A stretch of DNA of 64,000 nt from Pogostemon cablin (taxonomy: Eukaryota > Streptophyta > Magnoliopsida > Lamiales > Lamiaceae), in NCBI GenBank assembly GCA_023678885.1, contig CM042955.1:39399088-39463087 (forward strand), read 5' to 3'. The notes under the pieces are model-generated. The model saw only the letters and a list, made by a program, of their open reading frames with translations. It did not search any database and was not told where the DNA came from. This document shows, one piece after another, positions 12,590 to 24,734 of this stretch. Numbering within the stretch: position 1 is the stretch's first letter; each line of letters opens with the position of its first letter. A program made the position numbers and the translations under genes.

Positions 12590-13553
12590 TTCAATTTCGT
12601 GGTGAAGCGTGACACGTTAGGCTTGGGTTTAAGTGATTATTAATTTTCTTTCGGAATAGAATCGCATGAGGATTAGGGTTTTTTCGGTGTAATTTGATTG
12701 TGCCTGTATATTCCTTATATTATTGTCTTTGGCTGTGTGGGAGAATCGACAGATCTTGTTCATCGAATTCACGCCTAAAAGGGACGATATGGTTCACACG
12801 GCGGCATATGGTGATGCTCAGAAGTGTACACAGAGGCGTGCCTATCACCTATTTAATCACCCATTGCAAAACAGATTACGCACGATGGCGTGCTCATCTT
12901 CCTGGCAAAGGAGATCTTTGGCGAGGCGATGTTTGGATGGTAACGTGCAATCAGCGCAAAGTGGCGTGCTGTCTACTAGGCAAAGCACACACTAGGGCGC
13001 GCACGGTACCTGGCGGGTAGGGATGCTTGCCCTTGGTTGTTGCCTGGCGAGCAGAATGCAGGGCCCGTTGGCTGCCATGCGAGCACGATGGTGGCATTCG
13101 GTTGGCCAGCATGGGCGCATGGTGTGTCGCACGATAGAGTCGGCTACTGGGAAGAGAGCACATGGAGACAGACAAGTTAGTCATCTTTCCAAGTGAGTCT
13201 ACAAATAGTTCTGGGCGGGTCACCAAGGGTTTCAGAAGAGTTCATCTTGATTCTAGGCGAGTGTGCCTGGATTTTTGAGCGGGTCTGCATGGGCATTGGC
13301 TGCATGGCTGGCACACGATGGCCACATGGTGAGCATGCAGTGCGCGCGATGAGCGCCGGGAATGACTGATGGCGCATGGAAAGCAGCAGATTGTGTGCCG
13401 AACAATAGGCACTCAGATGCTGCCGTGTGATAACCGTTGACAAGGACGCTGCCGGGTGGATGTGCAAGGAACACACAAACTGCCGTGTGGAACTCTGAGT
13501 CGTGCTCGTGGACCCTTGCACGGAGGCTGCCGAGTGAAGATGGGCTGGCGCAC

Positions 13554-15464
13554 TGATTAGTCGTATGTAGTCGGGATGACTAATTAAAGAATTTATCGAA
13601 CCACTGGGAGGAAGGTACTAGAGTTTAAGCGATCTAGTTTATCGTGATTTTATAAGGACGATGGAATGGGATGGAGGATAAGCGTGCAAATGAACGCACT
13701 TAAACTAATGCAAGAAATAAGATAAAAGCAAAGATAAATAATGGGTTCCAAATGATGCAAGGATGAGATTAGCAACAATCATGGCATAGATAATAAAGTA
13801 ATCTTGCAATTAATTATAATCTATCATGGACATAGCATAGGAGCGATCACTAATTCCACCTAAACTCTCTCTCGAGATGGATAGGATGTAAACCCTCAAC
13901 AAAGCTCCCAAAAGCATATAGGATCGAGATCAAAATGAACACCTCCCAATAGGTACTAATTACTCTACGAGTTCCCTAATTAGGTACTAAATCATAGGCA
14001 ATATTTCCTTTTAAGGTACTATAAATTCACTAATGGTTTGGGTCCTCTCATCTAATCAACCAATCTCTCGATCAAGCTAATCAAATGTTCTATCAAAGGG
14101 TTATAAATCTAGAAGGATATCTCTATCTCATTCTAAATTAATGCACATGAAGTGTATGATGAAATGATTCAATGAACTATCCTAAACACATAATTGATTT
14201 TTCAATCTAATCACATGTCCATGACAATTAATCACACATATCATCATATACATCAAGCAATCAACATTCAATGATAGAAATACACAAAGCCCATTCAAGA
14301 TTAAAATCAAATTGCATAAAAACTAAATTATCAAACACCAATCATATAGCTAATCTCACAAAGGAGATTAGCCTCTCATTGTCACAAGAAATTCAATATG
14401 GATATTAAAATCTTTACAAACCATGATCAATCTATAAAGAAATGCACAAAAATTAGAATTAGATTCCCCCTTTAAAGTGCTTCAATGGAGATCTCCTTCT
14501 TCTTCTTGTGATCTCACTCTCCCTTACTTCCTTGATCACTTGGATGGTGGATTTGATGGAGGAGATCAAGTGTGATGGATAGATGAAGAATGGATGAAGA
14601 TGATGGTGTAAAATGGAGAGAATGGTGTGTGATCTAGGTGTAGAGGTGAAACCTTTGGTGGAATATCCAATCTCCTTTGAAATGTTGAACTTGAGGCAAT
14701 TTATACCCTCTCCAAGTTGGGCCACGAATTTAACATTAGTTGGGCTTTTTACACGCACTTACACATATTGGCAGGTGAAAATCTAGATTTCTGGCCCAAA
14801 AACATGCAATTCGAGTTGGCCATACTCAACTCGAGTTGCAACACGAGTTGAGTTGGATGTGTGTAACTCGAGCTGAAGTAGCTCGACTCGTGTTGGCTAC
14901 TCGTGCACCCGTCTGTTTGGTCGTGTTGCGAGGCTCTAAAACTGAAAATCCCATGAAAGATAGCTCGACTCGAGCTAGCAACTCAAGTTGTAGCTTGTAA
15001 TTCAAGTTGGCTCACTGTATAAATTTTGGTCGCTGCCCTGCTCTTTACTCGACTCGAGTTGCAAGTCGAGTTGGACCTTGTAACTCGAGTAAGCTCTCTG
15101 GACGAATTCTGGACCCTAACTCGACCTTCTCTCAACTCGAGTTGACAACTCGAGTTGCACCTTACAACTCAAGTTGGGTCTCTGGATGATTTTTGGACCC
15201 TAACCCGACCTTCTCTCAACTCGAGTTGCAAGTTGAGTTGGACCTTGCAACTCGAGTTGGGTCCCGGCAACCTGTTTCTTGCTCGTTTCAGCTTCCATCT
15301 CCATTTTTGCTCTATTTTTACATTTTTTACATACGTTTAAGCTCATTCACATGCATTTCCATGAAAACACATAACACAATCAAATAACACATGTAATATA
15401 GATAAAATACTACGAAAATGGATATAAAAAGACACTAAAATCTAGGTTAAAATATCACTCATCA
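13554..15464 (-). mobile_element. Gypsy solo LTR inserted in Copia element 1
   Basis: On the - strand it runs TGATGAGTGATATT (15,464) to CTAATCA (13,554), 1,911 bp, and is related to the LTR at 36,657-38,294. No internal region, so it is a solo LTR. The flanks share only CAC (CGCAC / CACAT), so the target duplication is decayed or was never perfect. A TATA-like 'tataaatt' on the - strand lies near 14,700. Upstream of it in LTR sense, 14,810-15,265 holds an array of CAACTCGAGTTG palindromes. Confidence 0.85.
14810..15265 (-). repeat. CAACTCGAGTTG palindrome array in Gypsy LTR
   Basis: More than a dozen perfect or near copies of the 12-bp palindrome CAACTCGAGTTG occur. The last three are set in an 84-bp repeat (for example 'ggaccctaac' at 15,111 and 15,195). 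In LTR orientation the array lies upstream of the TATA-like box. Confidence 0.85.
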
Positions 15465-16135
15465 CACATGTTTTCCAGAAGTTGGGTGCACGGCATCGGA
15501 CGTCCTGGAGATTTGTCGCACGGTTCATGGCGTATTGGCACATGCTTGGTTGTTACCGACCTAGTGGCCATGTGAAGTGTTGGGCGTAAGTTGGAGTTGC
15601 ACGATGGCGAGCTGCCGGATGATCACATGGCTTGCACGTGCATGCTCGGCTGTTTCCGAGTGTAGACCATGTGATGGGCTACTGGTGGGCGTTTGGAACA
15701 CAGATGCCGGCACAGTGCCGAGCAAGTGGTCGTGTGAAGCGCTGGGCATCTCACATGCAGTAGGGCTTTACTGCTGAGCTTTGAGGATGTTGGCGGGTTT
15801 TCCACACACGGGAAGCTTGCTATGCAAAGGTAACTTGATGAGCAAGTAACTTGCTGGGTAAGGGAGCATGTTTGCATGTGGATCAGTGGGTGTGGTGCCC
15901 ATTGGCACGGACGAAGGCTATCCATTTGGCTCACGGTTTTAGTTTGATGAGCGGGCGCAACACACGGTTGCAGATGTCAGGCGCTCATGAGCAGCTTGGG
16001 GTATGGATGTCGAGCAGGGTGCCGGAATGGTGAAACAGGCCACGGGCAAGAAATTTAGAGGGAAATTTATGAAGACTAGCTTCTAATTTTCAGATTAGGT
16101 TTCGGGGCGCTGCCCCGAACCTCGCATTCGTACTT

Positions 16136-17100
16136 GGTGGCGAACAATCAAATTCGCCAATATATATAACTGTTTATAATCGATTTAATTATTTGATTAT
16201 TGTTATATATGCTATGCATGATTCTCTGTGATTTACTGCCTATGTGCCATAATAGGAGTATGCTAGGTTGCGTATTTTATTTTGAATATTATATGCATGT
16301 AAAAACCCCTCGGTGTTAAATTACTAAGTGGGAGAGGGGATTGGTATTTAATTCCCGCGTCCTCCATTATTGGTTTGTAAGTGATGTGAGTAAACTTGCG
16401 TGTTGGCATAGACCTTCCTCCCCATCGGATGAGTTTATTCATGGATCACTGGTACAGACTACATTAAATAATTATTATTTGTAATGTGATGAACATGAAC
16501 TTGCTTGTTGGCATAGACCTTCCTCCCCATCGGATGAGTTTATTTGCGGATCATTGTACAAACTTATAATTGATGACTGTAGGAAGTTATCCAAGTCGTG
16601 TGTACTTCTCCATCTGTAAGGCACATAAGCTTGGGCCGCGGACTTGGGATCAAATAATGGTGTACACTTAGATGTAAATAATAAGTATCTTCCCCATCGG
16701 AGTCACTGCTTTTATTTGCATAGCAAAAGAGTAACCAATATTAATTATTTTGTCATGAGGTTAGGTTGACAAATGAAATTAATTGGTAAAACCTTCTCTT
16801 GTAAATGTTTAAGTTTGTAAATGTCCACACTATCGTGGCTTACAGACTCACGGTGCTTGAGATGTCGGTGAATTTTATTTTTATATTATTTTGAGGGAAT
16901 CAATATAAATGGATAAAATTTAAAGATTTGATCGGTGTATTTAATTTGTGATTCTCTGTAATTTTAAATAATTTTATCTCGCTTATTGTTTACTAAAAGA
17001 AACATATTTACTTATCCCAAATTAGATGATTAGAAAAGAAACTTGGTTTTGAATTTTACTGCTTAGGAAAATATAAGTGTGTTCTCACTAAGGATATCCC
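16136..17100 (+). mobile_element. Copia element 1, conserved leader/gag-side region
   Basis: This non-coding-looking stretch is shared with 29,150-30,100 (element 2) and, in reverse, 23,650-24,620 (older element). It contains an internal duplication with a period of about 105 bp around the motif cttcctccccatcggatgag (near 16,413 and 16,519), and a shorter third copy near 16,687. No open frame longer than about 60 codons. Confidence 0.6.
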
Positions 17101-17436
17101 ATGATGTCTTTTAAAGTCTCTAGTGAAGAGGTGAGAGGTTCATAGAAATATGATGGTTTTATGCGACTCTTCAGATACTTGAGTAAGTTAGATAGTCGGG
17201 AGGTCATGGTTGAATTGATGAATGAATTGGAAATGCTCGGAGTATATATTGAAGGGAAACCTAGATCAATTTAATTCTCCCTAGTTTGCCTAGGTGTTTT
17301 GAGTAAGTTCTACCTGAAATACAAGAGGTTGTATATGGTGGGGAACTTCTGACTAAACATGTGGCAAAGGAAATCCAATTTCATCAAGATGTGAACAGGG
17401 TTAGTATCTCATTCACTAGTCGTTGAAGGATAATTA

Positions 17437-17631
17437 GTGATGGCATTTACTGACACGTTGTGTGTAAATACTGGAGTCACTAAAAGCCTACAACTAAGTG
17501 ATGATGAAATTGTAATATACATGGGTAATATTAGGAGAGTAGTGGTTATTGCAGTGGGAGTTCTTTATTTATCTTATGATATGAATAAACGTTTGATTTT
17601 GAGAAATTGTCTTTATGTACGTTTTTCATAG
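17437..17631 (+). pseudogene. Copia protease-region fragment
   Basis: A 64-residue open piece aligned by eye with the Copia region around the aspartic protease and following pre-integrase segment: 'TLCVNTGVTKS' sits where functional elements have C-[IV]-D-[ST]-G-A-[ST], followed by 'VIYMGN', 'AVGVLYLSY' and 'LILRNCLYVRF'. The catalytic Asp reads Asn here. The frame closes directly after. Confidence 0.75.
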
Positions 17632-19471
17632 AAAGAATTTGATTTTAGTTTCTGTGCATTTACGGATGGATACTCCATTTCATTTAAATGGCATGGTCAT
17701 AATGATTAGGGATGGAGCTATAATCTGTTGTTGTATGTTGGTGGATAATTCGTACTCTTAAATCATGTTTATCCCACGGATGCAACAAATAGTAATTAAT
17801 AACGCATCTTCTAATCCTTATAAGAGAAAGACACTTATGGAAATGATTAGATGAATGATGAATTATTTAGAATTACTAAATTTATTTTATGGGTATGCCC
17901 TTGAAACAGCATGTCGTATAACGTTTGTCTGTTTATGGGATATTCTAAAAAATTGGAGGGTGTTGATTTATTTAGTCCAAAATATTGAAGGGTGATTTTT
18001 AACACAAACACTGGATTTTGGAAAAGGACTATGTAATAAATCACAAACCTATGTATAAATTGTTCTAAAGGAAGTGAGAGGGAAAATACTAAGTATTAAT
18101 ACCAAGTGTACAAGAGGATACACCACAAGGTAAACTGCAACGCGTGTCACGTCTGAGACACAATTGCGTGTAGTGCCTTATCATAGTGGGAGGGTTGTTC
18201 GACAACCTGTAAGATATATATTTTGGGAGAGTCGTGTGACTTGGTCCCTAGTAAACATGGAATGGACCCACGAATACGACGAAGCACTACAAGATAGAAA
18301 TACAGAATATTAGCAAAGTGCAATGAATGTTGAAATAGAATAGATGGATTCTAAATCAAGTCTGGGAGTTGTAGGACCACTAAATGGTGTAAAAGCCATT
18401 GGAAGTAGTCATACAAAATAAAAGAGGATCATACGGTAAGGTGAAAACCTTGGAAGCAAAGCATGTTGCGAAAAGGTATAATCAGAAAGAAAAGGTTTGA
18501 TTATGAGGAAACCTGTTCGCCGATAGCTATGCCTATTTTGATCCGGACTCTTTTATCTATTGCTACTCATATGAGATATGAGGGATAGTAAATAGATGTC
18601 AAGACAACTTTCCTGATTGGAAGTCTTGAGGAAAACATCTATGTGAAGCAACCAGAGTGATTCATTGCAAAGGGCTAAGAGCATTGTGATAGCAAGCTTA
18701 AAAGTGTCCGTCGATGGATTAGAGCAAGCTTCAAGATCATGAAACATCCGTTTTGATGAGGAAATACAAAGATATGGATTCATTCAATGCGCGGATGTGT
18801 CTTGTGTATTGTAAAGAGTGACAGAAAAGTGGTGGTATTTTTGTACTATCCGTAGATAATATCTTGCTCATTGGAGACAATAAAAGAGTATTGTCAGGCA
18901 TATGGGTATGGTTGATATAGCGGTATGAGATGACGGACTTAAGAGGAGCAAAAATATCCTTTTGATCACGGTAATACGGATCACAAGAAAGGATGCTATG
19001 CTTGTCTCTAGCTTCATGACATGATACGATCCTTATTTGTTTTAGCATGTGACTTTATCTAAGGAAATGTGTCTTGAGACACAAAAGAAGATAAAAGTGA
19101 TTAAAGCGGTTCCTTATGCTTCGGCGAATAAGAAAGCTTAATATAAGGAATGATATGCACAAGAATGGATATCTGTTTTGCGAATGCATGGACAGTGGGT
19201 ATCAAAGGTAACCCGAAATAAGAATGTTGAACTGTGGTAAGACATATACTTATGTACCTGAAAAGGACCAGACACTATATGTGGACTTACCGAACATATT
19301 CACTGCTTCTCATGGGTTACATAGATTCAGATTTTTCAAATCAGATAGGGATGCCAGTAAATCCACCTTGAAGGTTATGTGTTTAATTTTTGGAAATTGA
19401 GTCATAATATGGAGGAGTGTTATATAGAAATATATTTCAGACTCTGAACTTCATCATGGAAAGATGACAAA

Positions 19472-19672
19472 GTGGAGCCTGTGAGGCGGCCAAAGTATTT
19501 GTATGACTCTAGAAACTTCATGATGTACTTTGAAGTATTTCTAAGTTTGCCCAAGATTATCACAATTTATTCTGATGATAATGGTGCAGTTGCATACTTG
19601 AAGGAATCACGAGCCCATAAAACAATTAAACACATGGAGCACGAGTATCACCTGTTACGAGAAATCGTATGA
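19472..19672 (+). pseudogene. Copia RNase H C-terminal fragment
   Basis: A 66-residue open piece carrying the Copia RNase H end: 'IYSDDNGAVAYLKESRAHK' followed by 'IKHMEHEYHLLREIV', which matches the family pattern K-H-I-[ED]-x-[KR]-Y-H-x-[IL]-R-E. The same piece appears frameshifted at about 33,050-33,220 in element 2. No start codon of its own is expected, as it is part of the polyprotein. Confidence 0.85.
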
Positions 19673-19824
19673 TGAGGGGAAGGTTGTTGTCACTTAGATT
19701 ACATCAGATGATAACCTAGTAAATCCATTTACAAGGACCTTAAGGCGAGAGCTTTTTATGGTCGTGTAGTGGCAGTGGAAATCAGATATATGGCAGAAGA
19801 CATGACAGCATAGTCTTTTAGTAT

Positions 19825-19835
19825 AAGTGGGAGAT
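19825..19835 (+). promoter_or_regulatory. Polypurine tract, Copia element 1
   Basis: Purine run aagtgggagat directly before the 3' LTR start TGTTGA. The same run (aagtggggga) precedes the 3' LTR of element 2 at 33,371. Confidence 0.85.
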
Positions 19836-21228
19836 TGTTGAATTGTATACTAAAAATCTAGCTTTAGTATGAATAATATTTTAACAATTTATTTGAAATC
19901 AGAATCATATGATCAAATGATTGCGTCTTATAAATTATTTATATGCACGATGCAATAGTCCACTTACTTTATACTTTAGATAATATGTAGTGCGACAACA
20001 CGCGGAAGATCATATTATCGGTTTCCTTATAAGTATAAATAGATGCTCACAACTGAGATAGAAGGGGACTCTCTATCGGGATGGTTGTAGTGTGATTTGG
20101 TATTAGGTTGTCTTGACTATAGAATCACATTAGTGCACTTCGTGTGTATGGAGCGGGATCGCTTGATATCGTTCGACTTATACTGACTTATAGAAGAACT
20201 TGATCTCAGTTATTATGGATGTTTGTGCTCTTAATCCCTATACAATAACCTCGACATGTAAGGCAGTATGTATTTCTTTAATTCATCAATGGGTGAGATT
20301 TACATGTAATTAAATCAACAAACTCGATGAGTTGGAAGTAGTGCTGTCTCTACGGTGTGCTGTTGATTGTAGAAGGAATCCGTGTCCAACATAGGTTAAT
20401 GATGTCCCCTTGAGGAGCTCATAAGGATTATCATGTAAACCCTACAGGTAGATTTATTCCGGAATGATAATAAAGTTGAGTGGTACTACTCTCGGATGAG
20501 ATATTAATTAATAGAGTTGTCAGAAACTTAATTAAATAATGGACATTGTATATCTTAAACATGGGGAGACTAACGGGCTCATAATAAGAAGGAGACCATA
20601 ATGTAATTATGGGATTAGAACGGTAGTGCAGTAATAATATTTTAGTGGTATATATTATTATTATTGGACTTAAGTATAAGATTTGAGCTAAGCTTGGATA
20701 CTTAAGCCCAATGGAGGCCCAACTCTAATTTCTCCTCCTGGTCCCTGCTGTAGCCCATATATAAGTCATCTCAACTATTAGAAAACCTTAATCTATGAGA
20801 TTAATCACACCTAACACTATGAGGAGGGTGAGGGAACAGCAGAATGAGAAGATCTCGAAGATCGTCGCCGACACGATGTCGAGATTGGACTTGGGAATAC
20901 AGTAGAAAATTGGAAGGTTATTTGCTACTGCTGTCCGTCACTTTCTACGATTTTTATAACATGTACAAAATTTATAACAGGCTGTGTGATATATTGACGG
21001 AAATTCACGGAAGAGAGGATCGTTTTGGCGCATAGATCACTTAATTCCGACATCGGATGAGAGAGTTATGCCCACAACGGTGAGGCTACGCAGGCTGCCA
21101 GCGTGAATCCATCTTCTCAATATGCCCTGGTGAAAGGTAATACGTTTCTTATTTTCATGCTTCCGCTGACTGTTAGAAACGTATGGAACCCTAACAGTTA
21201 ACGTTAACCAAATAATCAAAAGCCAACA
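19836..21228 (+). mobile_element. Copia element 1, 3' LTR
   Basis: A complete 1,393-bp LTR from TGTTGA to CCAACA with TATA box at 20,758-20,763. It is of the long subfamily (about 1.39 kb), like the solo LTR at 44,103-45,495 and the LTR at 62,210-63,599, not the 1.19-kb type of element 2. Older Copia sequence in reverse orientation begins in the very next bases, so element 1 inserted into that older element. Confidence 0.92.
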
Positions 21229-24200
21229 GTTTCCGTCACTTTTTTCAATACCCAATCGAGCATTGATTAAATCCATATGACTGGATTTCCTTATCAAAAT
21301 GGATGTTCCATGACCTTGAAGCTTGCTTTAGTCCATCGATGGACATTTTTAGGCTTATACTCAAAATGCTATTAGCCATTTGCAATGAATCACTCTGGTT
21401 GCTACACATAGATGTTTTCCTCAAGACTTCTAATCAGGAAAGTTGTTATGACATCTATTTGATATACCTCATAATTAATATGAGCAGCAACAGATAAAAG
21501 AATCCGGATCGACTTAGACATAGCTACCGGCGAACAGGTTTCCTCATAGTCGAACCCTTTCTTTTTTAGTATACCTTTTTGCAACAAGCTTTGCTTCCAA
21601 GGTTTTCAATCAGGAAAGTTGTTATGATATCTATTTGCTATACCTCATAATTAATATGATCAGCAATAGATAAAAGAATCCGTATCGACTTAGGCATAGC
21701 TACCGGCGAACAGGTTTCCTCATAGTCGAACCCTTTCTTTTTTAGTATACCTTTTCGCAACAAGCTTTGTTTCCAAGGTTTTCACCTTACCGTATGATCC
21801 TTTTTTATTTTGTATGACCACTTCCAATGGCTATTACACAATTTAGTGGTCCTACGAGCTCCCAGAATTGATTTAGAATCTATAGATTCTATTTCAAAAT
21901 TCACTGCAACTTACTAAGATCCTACATTTCGATCTTGTAGTGCTTCGTCGTAATACCATGGGATGATTTCATGTTTACTAGGGACCCAGTCTCACGACTC
22001 TCCCAAAACATATATCTCTCAGGTTGTAAAACAACTCTCCCACTATGACAAGGCACTACATGCAATTATGTATCAGATGCAGTTTACTTGTGGTATATCC
22101 TTTTGTACAATTGGTACTAAAATTTGTGTTTCTCTTCTCACACATCGTAGAACATTTTATTCATAGGATTGTGATTTTTGACATAGTCTTTCTCCAAAAA
22201 TCTAGTGTTCGTGTTAACAATCACTTTCTGATCTATTGGACTCTTAAATAAACCACCCTTCATTTTTCTAGGATATCCCACAAACATCAATATGGCATGT
22301 TGTTTCTAGTGCTTACCCATAAAATGAATTTATTTATTCCAAATAATTCATCATTTATCTAACCATTACCATATGAGTCTTATTCCTTCTTCCCGCCACA
22401 CCATTCAGCTGGGGTTTGCCCGGTGTAGTCAACTTGGGATTCAATCCCAACCTCTGATAATTAGCTCCGAACTATCCTAAGAGGTACTCGCCACCACGGT
22501 TAAATCGTAATGACTTGATATATTTTCCATGATGCTTCACCGCACCAGTCATGCACTTCTTGATTTAATCATAGTACTTAGACTTGCAGTGCATCAAATA
22601 AATATATCTTGTTTCTTGAATAATTGTCAAACAAAGTGACGAATATTCATAAACACCTCTCGCCGGGATAATCTTAGGACCGCTCAAATTTGTATGAACC
22701 ATTTCCAACATATCTTTGCATGGCTCTATACCACTTTTCCTTGAAAAAGCAATTAATCATATTCACTATCCAAGTAAGGCTCACAAGTTCGATAGTTTCC
22801 ACTTCCAATGAACCTAACGGTCCACTGGCTATAAACTTTCAAATCGTACTTAAGTAAAATGATCTAGTCTTAGATGCCAAAGGTATGTTTAGCTCATCTC
22901 TGAAGGTTCTTTTCTCTTACAAAGATTAGAAGATGCATTATTAATTACTATTTATTGCATCATGAGAGAAATATGATTTAAGAGTGTACAAATTGTCACC
23001 AACGTACCACAACAGATTATAACTTCATCCTTCATTACAATAAGCATGTCATTTAAATGAAACAGAGTTCCTATCCGTAAATGCATAGAAACCGAAATGA
23101 AATTCTTTCTATGAAAACGTACATAAAGATAATTTCTCATAATCAAACATTTATTCCAATCATAAGATAATTAAACAACTCTCACTGCAACAACCACTAT
23201 TTTCGTAGCTTTACCCATGTATGCAGTAATCTCATCGTCACGTAGTCATAAACATTTAGTGATTCCGGTATCTACATACAACGTGTCAGTAAACACCATC
23301 ACTAATCATGCTTCAACAACTAGTGAATAAGATACTAACCTTGTTCACATCTTGATGAAATTGGTTTTTTTTTCGCCACACGTTTTGTCAGAAGTTTCCA
23401 CTGCATACAATCTCTTGTAATTCAGTTGGAACTTGCTCAGAACAACTAGGCAAATTATAAAGAGTAAATTGACCTAGGTTTCCCCTTCAATTTATATTCC
23501 AAGTATTTCCAATTCATTCATGAAGTTTAACCACGACCCCTTGTCTTTCTTTATTTCTCAAGTATCCAAAGAGTCGTATGAGACCATCATATTTCTATGA
23601 ACCTCTCAACTCTTCACTACAGACTTTAATAGGCACTAGAGGGTATCATTAGTGAGAACACACATGTATTTTCCTAAGCAGTAATAATTAAAACCAAGAT
23701 TCTTATCAATTGTTTATTTTGGACCAGTAAGTATGTTTTCTTTCAGTAAACAATAAGTGAAATAAATCATTCAAAAATTCAGTGAATCAAGAAAATAAAT
23801 ACAATGATCAAACTCTTCGAATTTAAAATTTATATTTATTCCCTCAATAAACAATATAAAATAAATTCACAGACATCTCAAGCACCGTGAATTTTCATGC
23901 CACATTAGTGTGGACGTATACAAACTCGAACATTCTCAAAAGAAGGTTTTACCCATTAATTCCATACATCATAATTAACTTCATGACTCAATGATTAATA
24001 GTCGGTTGTACTTTAGCCATGCAATTTAATAGTAGTGACTCCGTTGGGGAGGATACATATTAATTGCACCTAAGTGTATACTATTATTTGATACTAGGTA
24101 CGTTACCCAAGTTTGTGTGTCTTACAGTTGGAGAAGTCCACACGCCCTCAAATAATTTCCTATAATCATCAATTATTAATTTGTACCAATGATCCGCAAT

Positions 24201-24734
24201 TAAAACTCATCCGTTGGGAAGAAAGGCACTATAGCCGACTCATAAGTTCATGTGCATCACATTACAAATAATAATTATTTAATGAAATTTATTCCATTGA
24301 TCCACAAATAAAACTCATCCGTTGGGGAGGAAAGCACTATAGCCGACTCATAAGCTTACTTGCATCACACTATAAATCAATAATGGAGGCCACGGGATTT
24401 ATTAACCAATCCCTCTCCGACTTAGTTATTTAACAAGAGGGATTTTACATGCATACAATATTCTAGATATAATAAGCAATTCAGCATGATTCTAACATAG
24501 AAATTTAAAGCAGTAAATCACATAGAACATGCCTCCAAATATATAACAATAATAGATAATTAAATAAATTATGGCAGTTATATATCACGAACTAAATCGC
24601 CACTTAAATTAGGAAATCTTGTCTGACACTCCAACTGTTAAACAGATGCCTTACGCAATAAGCAGGATTACTTGCGCCCTAAGTTGTTCATCATCCGTGA
24701 TCCGCAGCGTAATATCGCCGTCATACGTTTAGGG
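21229..24734 (-). pseudogene. Older Copia element (- strand), gag-pol remnant
   Basis: Read on the - strand this is Copia leader, gag, protease, integrase and reverse transcriptase, ending inside reverse transcriptase where element 1 cuts it off. Recognisable pieces: a pre-integrase stretch at 22,952-23,146 ('IMRNYLYVRFHRKNFISVS'), the integrase end near 22,400-22,500, and a reverse transcriptase stretch at 21,402-21,587 ('KKGFDYEETCSPVAMSKSI'). Stops and frameshifts are frequent. The remaining 5' end of this element is at 38,511-39,840, displaced 14 kb by element 2. Confidence 0.85.
21432..21783 (-). repeat. 176-bp tandem duplication inside Copia reverse transcriptase
   Basis: 21,432-21,607 and 21,608-21,783 are head-to-tail near-identical copies starting 'aatcaggaaagttgttatga' and running through the reverse transcriptase block. 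A few substitutions separate them, so the duplication is not very recent. Elements 1 and 2 have one copy only. Confidence 0.9.

Larger units (their letters stand above)
12590..16135 (+). mobile_element. Copia element 1 leader: GC-rich, ORF-poor domain (split by a Gypsy LTR)
   Basis: From about 12,780 to 13,553 and again from 15,465 to 16,130 the base composition turns clearly GC-rich compared with everything around it. There is no long ORF. A motif of the form ctgccgNGTG recurs (about 13,417, 13,449, 13,482 and 13,527, with a looser form near 15,611). The domain ends at a GC-rich imperfect hairpin (16,098-16,121). It occupies the place where gag should begin. Copia element 2 has a GC-rich domain at the same place with different sequence. 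Function and origin are not recognised. Confidence 0.6.
17101..19824 (+). pseudogene. Copia gag-pol remnant, element 1
   Basis: Degenerate Ty1-copia polyprotein in the order protease-side, integrase end, reverse transcriptase, RNase H. A readable protease-region piece lies at 17,437-17,631. Compared with element 2, the integrase core is missing: at about 17,810 the sequence jumps from the end of the pre-integrase region to the part after the core. Reverse transcriptase wording (around 18,440-18,900) is frameshifted and contains stops. Nothing here could give a working enzyme. Confidence 0.85.

Noticed and set aside
12694..13521. Cluster of 90-114 codon ORFs on both strands
   Set aside because: They overlap each other on both strands in a GC-rich leader, where stop codons are rare by composition. 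No domain wording.
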